Origin: Viola odorata
Lineage: Eukaryota; Streptophyta; Magnoliopsida; Malpighiales; Violaceae
Length of the DNA stretch: 64,000 nucleotides
Reading direction: 5' to 3'
Assembly (NCBI GenBank): GCA_963691705.1
Contig: OY829545.1
Coordinates: 30,739,475 to 30,803,474 of the forward strand
The translations under genes were made by a program, and so were the position numbers. Below, one piece after another: positions 42,453-53,388 of this stretch. The notes under the pieces are model-generated. The model was given only the letters and a program-made list of their open reading frames with translations, was not told the DNA's origin and made no database searches. How positions within the stretch are numbered: position 1 is the first letter of the stretch; each line of letters begins with the position of its first letter.

Positions 42453-43762
42453 TGATACGATCCTCGCTAGGCTTGAATCGTTTTTCCTTATGCGATCGCT
42501 GTTTAAGTGTGGATTTCGTGCGGAATAATAACTCAACCGAGTGCTGACCCTGCTAGACACAATTATCTAGCCAACCCAGTTACACAATCAAGGGTCTTGC
42601 TCGAACTTCTAACCCTCTAACCCTTGGTGAGGTTAGCAACCTAGATAGGCGAACAATAGGATGAACTTTCGATTTACTTGAGTTGTTCTTCGAGTGTTCA
42701 GACTCAAAGGATTCATGGTTCTTAGTGAGATCAATTAACGCAAGTGTTTGGCTGAAAAAAGATCTTATTTTATTAAGCCAAGCGGCTGCCTTTAAATAGG
42801 CATAAGCAATACAAGTTTAACTAAGACTAGAAAACCTATTTTAACTAGAACTCCAAAGTAACTTCGAAATAGAACTTATACTAGTTTAATAACTGTAAAA
42901 ACTAATTAATAAATACAAATAAATCCTTCTAGAACTTCCTAGAAGCATTCGCATCATCAGGCCAAGGTTTGGGCCGATTTCTCCAAGTTGCGGGCTGCTC
43001 GCGTTCACACTGCGCGCCGAAATGTCGCCCCGCCCTAACTGTTGATTGGCTTGTCCAATTGGGCTGAAACTTGTCCCATTCGATAGATAAGACCCAAAAA
43101 TAGTAGGAGGGTGCTCCTCTTCCTGGTACGGGCCTGACTGGTATGAAGAATGGTCGTTGGCGTTGACGGACGCGTTTTGAAGTCCTCGTCCGCGTAGGAT
43201 TGCTGTCAGCGAAAATGTCTCGACCGATAACAAACAAACGGCTTGGGCGTTTGATCTGAATGTTGGACACAATGAAGAATACATCATGAGGTTTCATAAT
43301 TGATAAATATCTCATGATTCTGACTTCTGATGATCGAGATATGGTCCGACGAAGTTGTCCGTCACGTTTGCACTTAGGACACTTGTGCATGCAAAAGTAG
43401 CAACGGGCCTTCTTGCAAGTTGCTCGTCCAAATGTCCTCAAACTTGGAAGAGGCTCTCCTAAGATCCCAATCGGTCTTATATTTATCTTGGAACCCGATT
43501 TGGAACCTTTCTTCATGAATTGGTTCGTGTAGATGTGCAACCTTGCACTATGCGCCTCCTAGCAACCTTTCATGTCATCCTTCTCCTAAGGACTTGATCC
43601 AGCAACGTTCCTTGCCTAGTTTCCATGTCTAGAGGTTGTTGTAACCTCCCTTGAAGCTTTGGAATGTCTTGGGCTCGACACTTTGGGTTGATTGGCCTTG
43701 GTCGCAAGGCGTGTGCGTGTTGTGCGTGCGTTAGGGTTAGCCTCGGGGCTAGGATCGTATCA
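42453..43762 (-). repeat. 3' LTR of the gag-only element (1310 bp)
   Basis: It pairs with 46464-47773. The TATA-like box CCTATTTAAAGG (minus strand, 42800-42789) would separate a long U3 from R/U5. A frame of about 200 codons is open across U3 (see below). Confidence 0.92.
42929..43540 (-). CDS. Open reading frame inside U3 of the 3' LTR, about 203 aa, doubtful
   Basis: A continuous frame in element sense is basic and R/K/P-rich, with CYFCMHKCPKCKRDGQLRR near its N-terminal third, a possible CxxC...CxxC zinc site. The same frame is open in the other LTR (46939-47637). I recognise no family. It may be the eroded tail of the pol-like ORF just upstream or coincidental. Lying upstream of the LTR TATA box, it could only be translated from a transcript starting in the 5' LTR. 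Confidence 0.3.
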   Translation of the reverse strand: MHIYTNQFMKKGSKSGSKINIRPIGILGEPLPSLRTFGRATCKKARCYFCMHKCPKCKRDGQLRRTISRSSEVRIMRYLSIMKPHDVFFIVSNIQIKRPSRLFVIGRDIFADSNPTRTRTSKRVRQRQRPFFIPVRPVPGRGAPSYYFWVLSIEWDKFQPNWTSQSTVRAGRHFGAQCEREQPATWRNRPKPWPDDANASRKF

Positions 43763-44289
43763 TTCCCTTCCCCTTCGAAAAGATTCACCCTTGAATCTGT
43801 TCCCTCAATGGCAGCAACACTCTCCAAACTAGAAACAGCAAAGGAAACATAAGAATGACAGGAAATACCCAAGGCATCCAACTCGGCGGTGGTGCCTTTG
43901 TATGTGGCGGTGGTTTGGGCTAAACCAACGTCTCTCATGTCGGCTGTCTTGTTGACTTGTGTAGGCAACCAAGGCTGGTGTAAGAACATCCTTCCTCTAT
44001 CAACAACCTTCAAGAACCGCTTCAATCTTTCTAAGTATCTCTTAGTCGCATAAGGAACACTCAAACCTTTCATGTGTACCACGGCTTGCCCTTGTGCTAT
44101 CATCAACTCCTTGTGAACTCTTATACTTCCCAAGTACTCCACACACCAAGGATTCGATGAACCTATAAACATAAAATCAAAGCCGCATTGGTTGCAAGTA
44201 AACATAAGTGAAAATTCACTAAACAACTCAAACTTGCAAACCAACGAATAGCACTTCGCTCTCCAAGCTCTCTCATTACTTCCCTCCAT
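43570..44289 (-). CDS. Second ORF of the gag-only element, crossing into the 3' LTR (239 aa)
   Basis: From ATG 44289 the frame contains CKFELFSEFSLMFTCNQCGF, a C/H-poor hydrophobic start, a helical middle (VPYATKRYLERLKRFLKVV) and the sequence DSRVNLFEGEGNDTILAP. That last motif resembles the C terminus of plant Ty3/gypsy polyproteins, where NPFEEGENDxI spans the polypurine tract and the LTR start, exactly as here (PPT 43763-43776). I infer a remnant in which an internal deletion has kept the polyprotein end, or an element-specific accessory gene. The frame has no stops. Confidence 0.45.
   Translation of the reverse strand: MEGSNERAWRAKCYSLVCKFELFSEFSLMFTCNQCGFDFMFIGSSNPWCVEYLGSIRVHKELMIAQGQAVVHMKGLSVPYATKRYLERLKRFLKVVDRGRMFLHQPWLPTQVNKTADMRDVGLAQTTATYKGTTAELDALGISCHSYVSFAVSSLESVAAIEGTDSRVNLFEGEGNDTILAPRLTLTHAQHAHALRPRPINPKCRAQDIPKLQGRLQQPLDMETRQGTLLDQVLRRRMT
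43763..43776 (-). other. Polypurine tract of the gag-only element
   Basis: The minus strand reads GAAGGGGAAGGGAA immediately before the LTR start TGATACG. It primes plus-strand DNA synthesis. Confidence 0.88.
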
Positions 44290-44385
44290 TGTAGGTTATC
44301 TCCAATAAAGAGATACATAAGGTTGCGATCTCGGTATCCCAAGGTTTCTCCATCCTTATTGCCTTACATCGCCAAAAAGCCTTTT

Positions 44386-45755
44386 TCAGCGCTTATACAC
44401 AAACTCCATAGATAAACCGTACCAATACCAAACCCTCTCAAGAGACATACTACAACACATACTAGCCATACCAACTTGTAAGAAATCACCATAAATATCT
44501 CTTGGTACAACTATCTCATCTCTCGGCCTAACCAAAACTCCAAATTTCATACGTTTCCATAAGTACTCCTCAAAAGCAAGTGTTTCGACCTTAGGCTTTT
44601 GCATAGGACCATCATCAATTAAATTAAATTCAACTCTAGAATCATATGCACTAATGATGTCCACATACCTCCACAATTCCGCTCTAAGAAAGTTTAATCC
44701 AACCACACCCTTTCGTCTAAGGCTTGGCGCAATATGCTCCACGGAATTGCTATGTTTCTTCCACTCCAATTGCAGTAGCTTAGGGGACTCATCCTCCTTA
44801 ATAACTTCTTTCTTTATCTGCCCTAAAGAAGATGAAATAGAAGAAGAGAAAACAATTGGATAAGGGTTAGTAAAATTCAATTGCCTCGGCAAAGCTTCAC
44901 TCTTTTTGCCAAGAACAATCTCTTGCACTACTAGTGCGTTTTCACTTTCTCTCCCTTCGGAACTCTCACTCAACTCTTCCTTTATATGAGTACAATTCTC
45001 TTCCTTCAACCCATGCTCACTCTTTTCATGGGGGCTGTTTTGAATTTCTTTTTCTTTTATACTCATATTGCACTCAACAATTGCTCCCTTCTTATCTTGC
45101 GCACTAGCAACACTACTACTCAAATCGGTCAACTGACTCTCCTTAGTCTCATCATCTTTGCTAAGAACATGTTGTGGATTAGTGGTCTTGGCATCTTCAA
45201 CTTGAATACACTTCTTCGCCTTATAGCCTATCTTATGTTTGAGCTTCTTCAAGAGAGAAGCTAAACATTCATCATGAGTTCTATTGTTTGGCACAACACT
45301 AGGGTAAGAAGAAATCTTCACCTTATTATAATACTCACCAATACTTCTACTCTCTTGAAGGAAGGCTGCTCGTTGTTGGTGAAACTCCTCTCGAAAGTGT
45401 GCAGGTAGGAATCGTCGCCTCATAAGTATCGTCATATCATTCCAAGTCAAAATTAGGGTGACTAGAACGCTGCCCATATAACTCCACCAATGAGCGGCAT
45501 ACCCAATGAACCCAGACAATGCCATCATCACTTTCTCCTCCTCTGATAGTCGCAATAATCAAAGATCAATTGGATCTCCCTTTCCCACGCTAAGTAATAA
45601 TGTGGATTTTCTGTTCCTCCGAAGGAAGGGATTATCATCCTCATGCTCCTACGGTTTGTGTCAAGTTGATCCTTAAACCGAGGTCTCCTCCCATCATACC
45701 TATCATACAGTTCTTGTCTCATATAGGCATCATTCTCATACCACGCTCTCTCCAT
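44386..45755 (-). pseudogene. Retrotransposon gag protein, one frameshift
   Basis: ATG 45755 starts MERAWYENDAYMRQELYDR. The gag core begins at about residue 45 with GTENPHYYLAWEREIQLIFD, a common Retrotrans_gag motif. A frameshift near 45528-45555 links to FIGYAAHWWSYM, then RRRFLPAHFREEFHQQRAAF and SIGEYYNKVKISSYPS. The rest is K/E/S-rich with no zinc knuckle or protease; it ends at 44386. The protein would form the particle shell. The Ty3/gypsy type is clear, the lineage is not. Confidence 0.78.
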
Positions 45756-46448
45756 AGATGATATTGATATGACTTAAAAATTGCATTTTTCGCTCACAAC
45801 TTGTGTCTGCAACTTGTAAAATCAATATATTCCACGTCTGACCTCCGAATTAAGCGATTCTTCTTGCAGTAGATCCGTAAAAGCTCCAAATATGTTGTGT
45901 AAAAATTTCAGAATCTTCTGGACTGGTATCCTATATATTGATTTTGTGTTTCGGTTCCAGAATTATCTGACTCTAAGAAACAACGACTAAAGGAACACGT
46001 CTTGGGACTTTGGCTTTAACTTTTGACTCCAGTGTCCGAATCACTTAATTCTTTTTTATTCAGATTCCTAACAGACATAGCTTTCCAACGGACTCTCTTT
46101 TACTGAAATCCACCTTCAACAGGTATGTATTGAAATACAATTTCGACTCTGTTTTGGTGACACTTTTGTGTACTACTTTTGTGACTCTTTGATGACACTT
46201 TGGGGGACTGATTTTTGTGACTCTATTTTGACACTTTGGGGACTGATTTTTTTTTTTACTCAAACAAATCATACTTCTGATTTGTTTTTACAAGGACTTA
46301 ACACTTGATTTAGAAAAATTGTTTTCTAAACCGACTCAACTAAAAAACGAAAATAACTAAATGGGTGAAGGGTGATTGACTCCGGACTAGAGTAAATCGA
46401 CACAATGATTTAATGAAAATAGATAATGTACCAAACTTGAACGGCCTT

Positions 46449-46461
46449 CGCTTCGCTACCA
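46449..46461 (-). other. Primer binding site of the gag-only element
   Basis: TGGTAGCGAAGCG (minus strand) starts two bases inside the 5' LTR end. It is similar to the TGGTAGCGGAGC sites of the copia and Reina-like elements further right. Confidence 0.6.
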
Positions 46462-46463
46462 AC

Positions 46464-47773
46464 TGATACGATCCTCGCTAGGCTTGAATCGTTTCTCCTT
46501 ATGCGATCGTTGTTCAAGTGTGGATTTCGTGCGGAATAATAACTCGACCGAGCGCTGACCCTGCTACACGCAATTATCTAGCCAGCCCAGCTACGCCATC
46601 AAGGGTCTTGCTCGAACTTCTAACCCTCTAACCCTTGGTGAAGTTAGCAACCTAGATAGGCGAACAATAGGATGAACGTTCGATTTACTTGAGTTATTCT
46701 TCGAGTGTTCAGACTCAAAGGATTCAAGGTTCTTAGTGAGATCAATTAACGCAAGTGTTTGGCTGAAAAAGATCTTATTTTATTAAGCCAAGCGGCTGCC
46801 TTTAAATAGGCATAAACAATACAAGTTTAACTAAGACTAGAAAACCTATTTTAACTAGAACTCCTAAGTAACTTCGAAATAGAACTTCTACTAGTCTAAT
46901 AACTGTAAAAACTAATTAATAAATACAAATAAAGCCTTCTAGAACTTCCTAGAAGCATTCGCATCATCAGGCCAAGGTTTGGGCCGAATTCTCCAAGTTG
47001 CGGGCTGCTCGCATTCACACTGCGCGCCAAAATGTCTCCCCGCCCTAACTGTTGATTGGCTTATCCAATTGGGCTGAAACTTGTCCCATTCGATAGCTAA
47101 GACCCAAAAATAGTAGGAGGGTGCTCCTCTTCCTGGTCTGGGCCTGACTGGTATGAAGAATGATCGTTGGTGTTGACGGACGCGTTTTGAAGTCCTCGTC
47201 CGCGTAGGATTGCTGTCAGCGAAAATGTCTGGACCGATAACAAACAAACGGCTCGGACGTTTGATCTGAATTTTGGACACAATGAAGACGACATCATGAG
47301 GTTTCATAATTGATAAAGATTTCAAGATTCTGACTTCTGATGATAGAGATATGGTCCGACGAAGTTGTCCGTCACGTTTGCGCTTAGGACACTTGTGCAT
47401 GCAAAAGTAGCAACGGGCCTTCTTGCAAGTTGCTCGTCCAAATGTCCTCAAACTTGGTAGAGGCTCTCCTAAGATCCCAATCGGTCTTATATTTATCTTG
47501 GAACCCGATTTGGAACCTTTCTTCCATGAATTGGCTCGTGTAGATGTGCAACCTTGCACTATGCGCCTCCAAGCCACCTTCCATGTCATCCTTCTCCTAA
47601 GGACTTGATCCAGCAACGTTCCTTGCCTAGTTTCCATGTCTAGAGGTTTTTGTAACCTCCCTTGAAGCTTTGGAATGTCTTAGGCTCGACGCTTTGGGTT
47701 GATTGGCCTTGGTCGTAAGGTGTGTGCGCGTTGTGCGTGCGTTAGGGTTAGCCTCGGGGCTAGGATCGTATCA
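46464..47773 (-). repeat. 5' LTR of the gag-only element (1310 bp)
   Basis: It matches 42453-43762 end to end. It is followed by TSD ACATG (47774-47778). Confidence 0.92.
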
Positions 47774-47778
47774 ACATG

Positions 47779-48487
47779 GAAATAATAAAATTTAAAATAT
47801 AAAAATATGTTAAAAAATTGCTAAAAGAGTTTTAAAAAATCTAAATTAGAAGATATCCAAAAAGTAGGAAACAAATTCACGAGCATAGAATTCATAATAC
47901 GCAACCTGTGTTGCCTCTCTTCGGTTCCAAGGTGTTCTTAATGTAGTCATCAATGTTATTGTTAGTTCATTAGTTTATTTTTCATTAACTTACGGCGATG
48001 CCACAGATGACGACATAATTGCGCGATTATTTTTTTGTCATAATTGAAATGGTGTGGTCTCCTCATTTATTTATATGAGTTTAGAATTGGTGAGACGAGA
48101 AATTTAAGATTTGTAGTTCGAACTGAAATTTTAAGATTTATATAATATTTTTAAAATTAATAAAAATACTTATAGTAAAGTTATGATAAAAATGAAATAT
48201 ATAGTCACATTATTAATAAAAAAAGCTAAAATATAAGGTAATGAATAATTTAAAAAATAATTGATACTTTGCTAACTTCTTTCCTTTTATCAAAGTTGTA
48301 ACAAGAGATTCAAGCTTACAATTGGTGAGGCGAGAGGTTCAAAATTTTAAGGTTTAACTGCGTTTGAACCGAAATTTTAATATTTATATATAATATTTGT
48401 AAGAAGTGAACTAGTCTTAGAACTTGTGAGGCGAGAAGTTCAACGTCTTAAGATTCAACATCCGAACTAGAATTTTAATTACTCATA
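47779..48487. repeat. Intergenic region with diverged direct repeats
   Basis: Segments of the type GGTGAG(A/G)CGAGA plus AAATTTTAA(G)ATTTATATA occur at about 48080-48260, 48320-48410 and 48420-48480. A further copy of the tail (TAGTCACATTATTAATA...AAAATATAAGGTAATGAA) is at 48812-48853. No gene. Confidence 0.5.
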
Positions 48488-48747
48488 CTCCCTCTGGTCC
48501 GAAATATATGACTTCCTCGCATCCCAATATTCAGTAGGGAACGCATATCGAGGAGGCTGGATGAGGCACTATTTGACCCCAAAAAATTCCGTACTTTTTT
48601 TCGAACTTACGTTAATCCTTAACGTACTTCCGAGAAAAAATTCGGGCCAAAATTGTCTCAAATAGTGACTGTTCCGGCCGTCTTAAGATACGTTCTGGAA
48701 CAGTAAAAGAAAATGCTAAAACGTCATACAATTCGGACCGGAGGGAG
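48488..48747. mobile_element. Stowaway-like Tc1/mariner MITE (260 bp)
   Basis: The ends CTCCCTCTGGTCCGAA and TTCGGACCGGAGGGAG are inverted and flanked by TA dinucleotides (48486-48487, 48748-48749). The CTCCCTC terminus and TA target are diagnostic of Stowaway. No coding capacity. Confidence 0.92.
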
Positions 48748-50144
48748 TATATGATATTTCAATAATTAATAAATACTTATATTAAACTTATGGTTGAAAT
48801 GAAATATTTTAGTCACATTATTAATACAAAACTAAAATATAAGGTAATGAACAATTTAATTTTTTTTGGATAAAAGTTTATTGATTTTTAGTTTATAAAA
48901 AAAATTAATAAATTAAATTTCAAGTCTATAATGACAAAATTATGATATACTTTTACATTAAATTCTGGATTTTCAATTAAATGTATGTTACAATATTATT
49001 TTGATAAAGTGTAAATTAAGAAACTTGTCGGATTATATCTAGAAATAAAATCTAATTTACTAATTGGATAAAGTTACCTTTTCATTTCCTTTTATTAATG
49101 ACATGAATGGGTGGGTGGTTTGCAAGGTTTTTTTTCTTTTTAAATTATAAAATATTAAAAATATTATTTATTCAAGAAGGGTGTGCATTGCATGTAAAAA
49201 TAAACTTAAGGGGGAAAACAATTTTTTTTTAATTTAGGGGAGTTTTTCTTTGAACACAAAAATCAATGAATGGAACTAAAAATACCTCTAAATAAAATAA
49301 TGTATTAACTAAACATGGCAGTATCAAAATTTTGAAAAAATTAAAATAGTACTATTTTTTCATTTAAGTGGAAATTTTCCATCGCTGGCTTATTATCACA
49401 CTCGACAAAATCGAAATGAGCTCTATCATTTTTGATTCGTTGTCCGGTCTGGTTCTGATAACTATGTTATAGAAAACCATACACAACTCTATCATAAGAA
49501 TGGGACAAATACCAATATTAACCACAAAGCCCCCGAGCCGTTTCCCGCCATTATCCCTAATTAAGCCTCCACCATAAGCAATACTTACTCACTATCTCAT
49601 AGATCTGAGACATCTTTTTTCAGCTTCACCAGTGTTGGACAAGTCCGTGACAAAACTCAGTGCTTCTATGAATGTACTAATATTAATTTTCAAAAAAAAA
49701 GTGAATGTACTATTATTTCCGAAAGTTCAACCATTTTCAAAAATTAAAAATTAAAAATTAATTATATTATTAATTATCATTATAATATCAAAATCAAACT
49801 CTTAACTATATCAAAAAAGAACATGCACTAATAAATTAAACCACGACTTCATGTATGTCATAATAATTATTTTTTTAATAAAATAATTATTATCTAAACA
49901 TTTATGTCTTAATAATTGTAAATATTTTTCATTAAATGCTAATTCAGATTTTATATTTTTATTTTAAGTTGTAAATATTTCTCATTAAACTCTTTATTTT
50001 TTATTTATTTAATATTTCACCTCCACCGTCGAAAATTCACCTCCTCACACCAGAAACACAGTTGCCGCCTCAGGCCAGTCACCGCCACCTCCTTCTCTGC
50101 TGCAGCAAAAACGCGCAGTTGCTTGTTTCGCTATTTGTAAAGCA
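48748..50144. other. Intergenic region upstream of the SAS10-like gene remnant
   Basis: AT-rich until about 50020, then a C/T-rich stretch (50025-50130) that looks like the 5' UTR of the SAS10-like gene. No other gene is seen. Confidence 0.5.
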
Positions 50145-50171
50145 ATGGCCAAGAGAGGAAGGAGTCAGAAG

Positions 50172-50921
50172 TGTTGGGGTTAATTTTTAATCTACAATCA
50201 ATTTTGCGCAGCAAACAATCTTATCCTAAAAATCAATAACCCCTAGCTATCAAACCAATCAAAAGCAATCAAAAATAACACAGAGATTTTTAACGTGGAA
50301 AACCTCAACAGGTAAAAAGCCACGGGACCAAGCCAGTCAATCCACTATATGATGATCAATGTGTACAACCAAGTAAAATTCCTATCTCAACTATAGGAAT
50401 TATCTGACATACACCGCTATCACCAATAGTACCAATCAAACAATCTAATCAATCAATCCGAGAAAAACAAGAGACATGAGAATAGAGAACTAAAACCAGA
50501 TTTTTACTGTTGCAATCGAGACAGTATTTCTACCACCTCAGACAACTTCTCACCGATCCAACCATTTAGATTGAAGAACCAGAAGTTGCGCACCTGCTGT
50601 CCAAATTTCACCCCGATCCAACTGTGAACGAAGTCGCTGCGACGATTCTCCCGCAGCTGTATAGAGTTTGGCAAAATCTGTTTTCTCTCAGCAGCAACCC
50701 TAATTAATTCTCTTGTCTCTCTTTTTTCTCACAGCCTAGCCACCACCCACCTTTTATATTAGTGGACAACCTAATTAATTAGGTTACACAATCCTACTCC
50801 AAGTCATACTCCAATCTTTTCTTTTCTTTTTCTTTTTCTAATCAAACTAAAACAAACAGCTCTAATTGGGCTAGGCCCACAACAAATCTCTCCTTCTGCC
50901 AATATGAGCTGGACTCCAACA
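50172..50921 (-). repeat. 3' LTR of the copia element (750 bp)
   Basis: TG...CA ends; followed on the element strand's upstream side by the purine-rich GCGGGAGGGGGAGAT (50936-50922). Confidence 0.87.
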
Positions 50922-50982
50922 ATCTCCCCCTCCCGCTCATATCATGGGGGAATCACCAATCTTCATGCAATCTGAGTAGGAG

Positions 50983-52319
50983 TCAAGTTCGCTTTCTCAC
51001 GGTCAACACCGAAAAGCTAACTCTTCTCCTAGGTAACTCCACCTGGCCATCACAATCATTCAATCTTTTGTAAGTACCTTGTACTTTACTCTTAACTGCG
51101 GTTCCAATCAATCGGTAAACATTGTTGGAAGCAAGCTCCCCTTTCATGATTACAGCTGCTCCCTTGCTTACCCTCATCAATCTGTCTTTTGCTGCGTATC
51201 TATACCCGCGAGAATCCAATCTTCCAAGGGAGATTAAATTTCTTTTCAACTTCGGCACATATCTCACATTGCCAAGAGTTCTCACCAATCCATCATGCAT
51301 CTTGATCTTCACATTGCCAATACCTTCAACCTCCAGTTTTTCGTTATTAGCCAATGTGACAGATTTATCATCACAATCACCAAATGTACTAAACAATTCT
51401 TTGTTAGCACAAATATGAAAAGAACATGCAGAATCTAAAATCCAGGAATCTCTTACCTGTTCCTCACTTTTCTGCACTACCAACAATTCAGCATCATCAT
51501 CTTGAATAGTTGCAGCATCACCAATCTTTTCTTTATCCTTCTGCAGTTCTTTCAAATCAATCATCATCTTCTGACAGTATGCTCTGATGTGACCCTTCTG
51601 GTGGCAATAGTAGCATTCTTTCTCACTGTAGTCTGCCCTTGGTCTTGAACTAGATCTGTTTCTTCCATAGCTGGAAGAAGCCACTCTTCCTCTGTTTCTA
51701 TCACGATCCCGTCCACTCGATGACCCATTTGAAATTATTAGTCTCTCACTACTATTCTTGTTCTCCACTTCTAACAGCTTCTCATTATCTATTAGGAAAG
51801 TCATCACATCCTCCTTCTTCAAACTTGTCTTCCCTGCTGTAAGGGACTGCACTAGTGACTTGTATGACACAAGCAATGAAGAAAGAAGAAGTATCGCTTG
51901 CTCCTCATCTTCTACTTTCTCCCCTGTATTAAGCACTTTCGTCAACACCCGATTGAAATCCGACAAGTGCTTATGGATACTCATACCTTCACCCATCTTC
52001 AACGAATACAAGTCCAACTTTAGACTAAGTTTGTTTGTCACGGACTTGGAAGCATAAACACTTTCTACCTTCTCCCACATTCCTTTTGGTGTTTGCTCCC
52101 CATCACAACATACTTTATTGATGGAGCTAATGCAAGCCTGATTTGACTCGTCGCCTTTTTCAGGATAGTTGCCCAATCACCATCTTTCATTCCTTCTGGC
52201 TTCTTATCACCAAGAGCGACGTTGAGATCCTTCATAGTCAACAAATCCATCACAGTTGTCTGCCACACTGCGAAATCATTCTCTCCATCAAAAGGCTCAA
52301 TCTTTGCGTTGTCGGTCAT
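50983..52319 (-). pseudogene. copia gag and protease fragment, frameshifted
   Basis: ATG 52319 opens MTDNAKIEPFDGENDFAVW, the UBN2-type copia gag. A frameshift at about 52100-52150 leads to GMWEKVESVYASKSVTNKL and LSDFNRVLTKVLNTGEKVED. The zinc knuckle CYYCHQKGHIRAYC is near 51610. The aspartic protease start WILDSACSFHIC is near 51450, followed by the gag-pre-integrase-like region (VPKLKRNLISLGRLDSRGY). The frame stops at 50983, about 45 bp before the PPT, so the rest of pol was deleted. Confidence 0.83.
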
Positions 52320-52327
52320 CTTTCAAA

Positions 52328-52345
52328 CCTTAAGCTCCGCTACCA
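52328..52345 (-). other. Primer binding site of the copia element
   Basis: TGGTAGCGGAGCTTAAGG on the minus strand, two bases from the LTR end. The first 12 bases equal those of the Reina-like PBS. It resembles the initiator-Met type (TGGTATCAGAGC) imperfectly. Confidence 0.65.
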
Positions 52346-52347
52346 GT

Positions 52348-52733
52348 TGTTGGGGTTAATTTCAATCTACAATCAATTTTGCGCAGCAAACAAACTTATC
52401 CCAAGAATCAATAACCCCTAGCTATCAAACCAATCAAAAGCAATCAAAAATAACACAGAGATTTTTAACGTGGAAAACCTCAACAGGTAAAAAATCACGG
52501 GACCAAGCCAGTCAATCCACTATATGATGATCAATGTGTACAACCAAGCAAAATTCCTATCTCAACTAGTTATCTGACATACACCGCTATCACCAATAGT
52601 ACCAATCAAACAATCTAATCAATCAATCCGAGAAAAATAAGAGACATGAGAATAGAGAACCAAAACTAGATTTTTACTGCTTCAATCGGGACAGTATTTC
52701 TACCACCTCAGACAACTTCTCACCGATCCAACC
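52348..52733 (-). repeat. Truncated 5' LTR of the copia element
   Basis: It matches 50172-50565 or so with about a dozen substitutions and one small deletion by eye, then stops at CCAACC and passes into SAS10-like coding sequence. Confidence 0.85.
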
Positions 52734-52781
52734 GTAAGACGGATGATAACAGAGCCATGAAGAAAAGATCCGATCATGATT

Positions 52782-52786
52782 ATGAG
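52782..52786. repeat. Target-site duplication ATGAG, left copy (Reina-like element)
   Basis: It matches 58667-58671. Confidence 0.9.
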
Positions 52787-53350
52787 TGTCACCAGCAAAG
52801 GAAGCCATCGAAGGAGAAGAGGAAAACGTGCAAAACCAACTTGAAGAAGAAGAAGAAGGCAAAGAAGACCATTGAATTTAAATCACAAGTTGTGTCATTT
52901 ATTTTATTTGGAGTCGAATGTTGTCGTTTAAGTAGTTCGTATTATTGTCGTTTCAATTAAAAGCTCTTGATTTGAGTTGTGAGTCGTGCGTTCTAGCCGA
53001 CGCGTCGTGAGTGATACCTTGTGCCCAAGCCAAGACTTTGGCCTGTACTGGAGCACAAGTGTCCAAAGCACGTGTATATATCAGTACTGGAAAATGAAAG
53101 AAGGGTATGCCTGGTTTACAGAAATTGTCTTAATCTCCTCTCAATGAGAGTTTGGTAAAGTATTCAATGAATTTCTTTATCAAAGAACCAAGCCTAAACC
53201 TTTAAAAATCCATTCTTCCACACTCTTCGTACAAAGAAAACGAATTAAAGGTACAAGCTTTATCCCTTATCCTCCACTGTTGCTGCGTTTCACTATGTTC
53301 TTCAACCATCTCTAGTCACAGACCCTCTTCAACTATCCTGGCCCGTGACA
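52787..53350 (+). repeat. 5' LTR of the Reina-like element (564 bp)
   Basis: TGTCACCAGC...GGCCCGTGACA. By eye it differs from the right LTR at about a dozen positions plus a CTCCT indel, so the insertion is moderately recent. Confidence 0.93.
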
Positions 53351-53353
53351 AAG

Positions 53354-53365
53354 TGGTAGCGGAGC
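53354..53365 (+). other. Primer binding site of the Reina-like element
   Basis: TGGTAGCGGAGC lies three bases from the LTR end, the same 12-mer as in the copia element. Confidence 0.65.
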
Positions 53366-53388
53366 TAAACGAATCTGTTGCCTCGTTC

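Larger units (their letters stand above)
42453..47773 (-). mobile_element. Non-autonomous gag-only LTR retrotransposon (5,321 bp)
   Basis: Two LTRs of exactly 1310 bp with 12-bp inverted termini (TGATACGATCCT...AGGATCGTATCA) and TSD ACATG enclose a 2.7-kb interior. On the minus strand it has a PBS-like TGGTAGCGAAGCG at 46461-46449, a gag ORF, a second ORF that runs into the 3' LTR, and a polypurine tract. Protease, RT, RNase H and integrase are absent, so it needs a partner element. By eye the LTRs differ at several percent, so it is not very young. Confidence 0.9.
50172..52733 (-). mobile_element. Ty1/copia element with pol deleted and 5' LTR truncated
   Basis: The minus-strand 3' LTR at 50172-50921 (TGTTGGAGTCC...AACCCCAACA) is complete. 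The 5' LTR at 52348-52733 matches its distal 386 bp only. A PPT (50936-50922) and PBS (52345-52328) are present. Between them only gag and the protease start remain; integrase, RT and RNase H are gone. Truncation of the 5' LTR at 52733 removed its promoter half, and the TSD is no longer clear (AGAAG left, GTAAG right). Confidence 0.87.
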
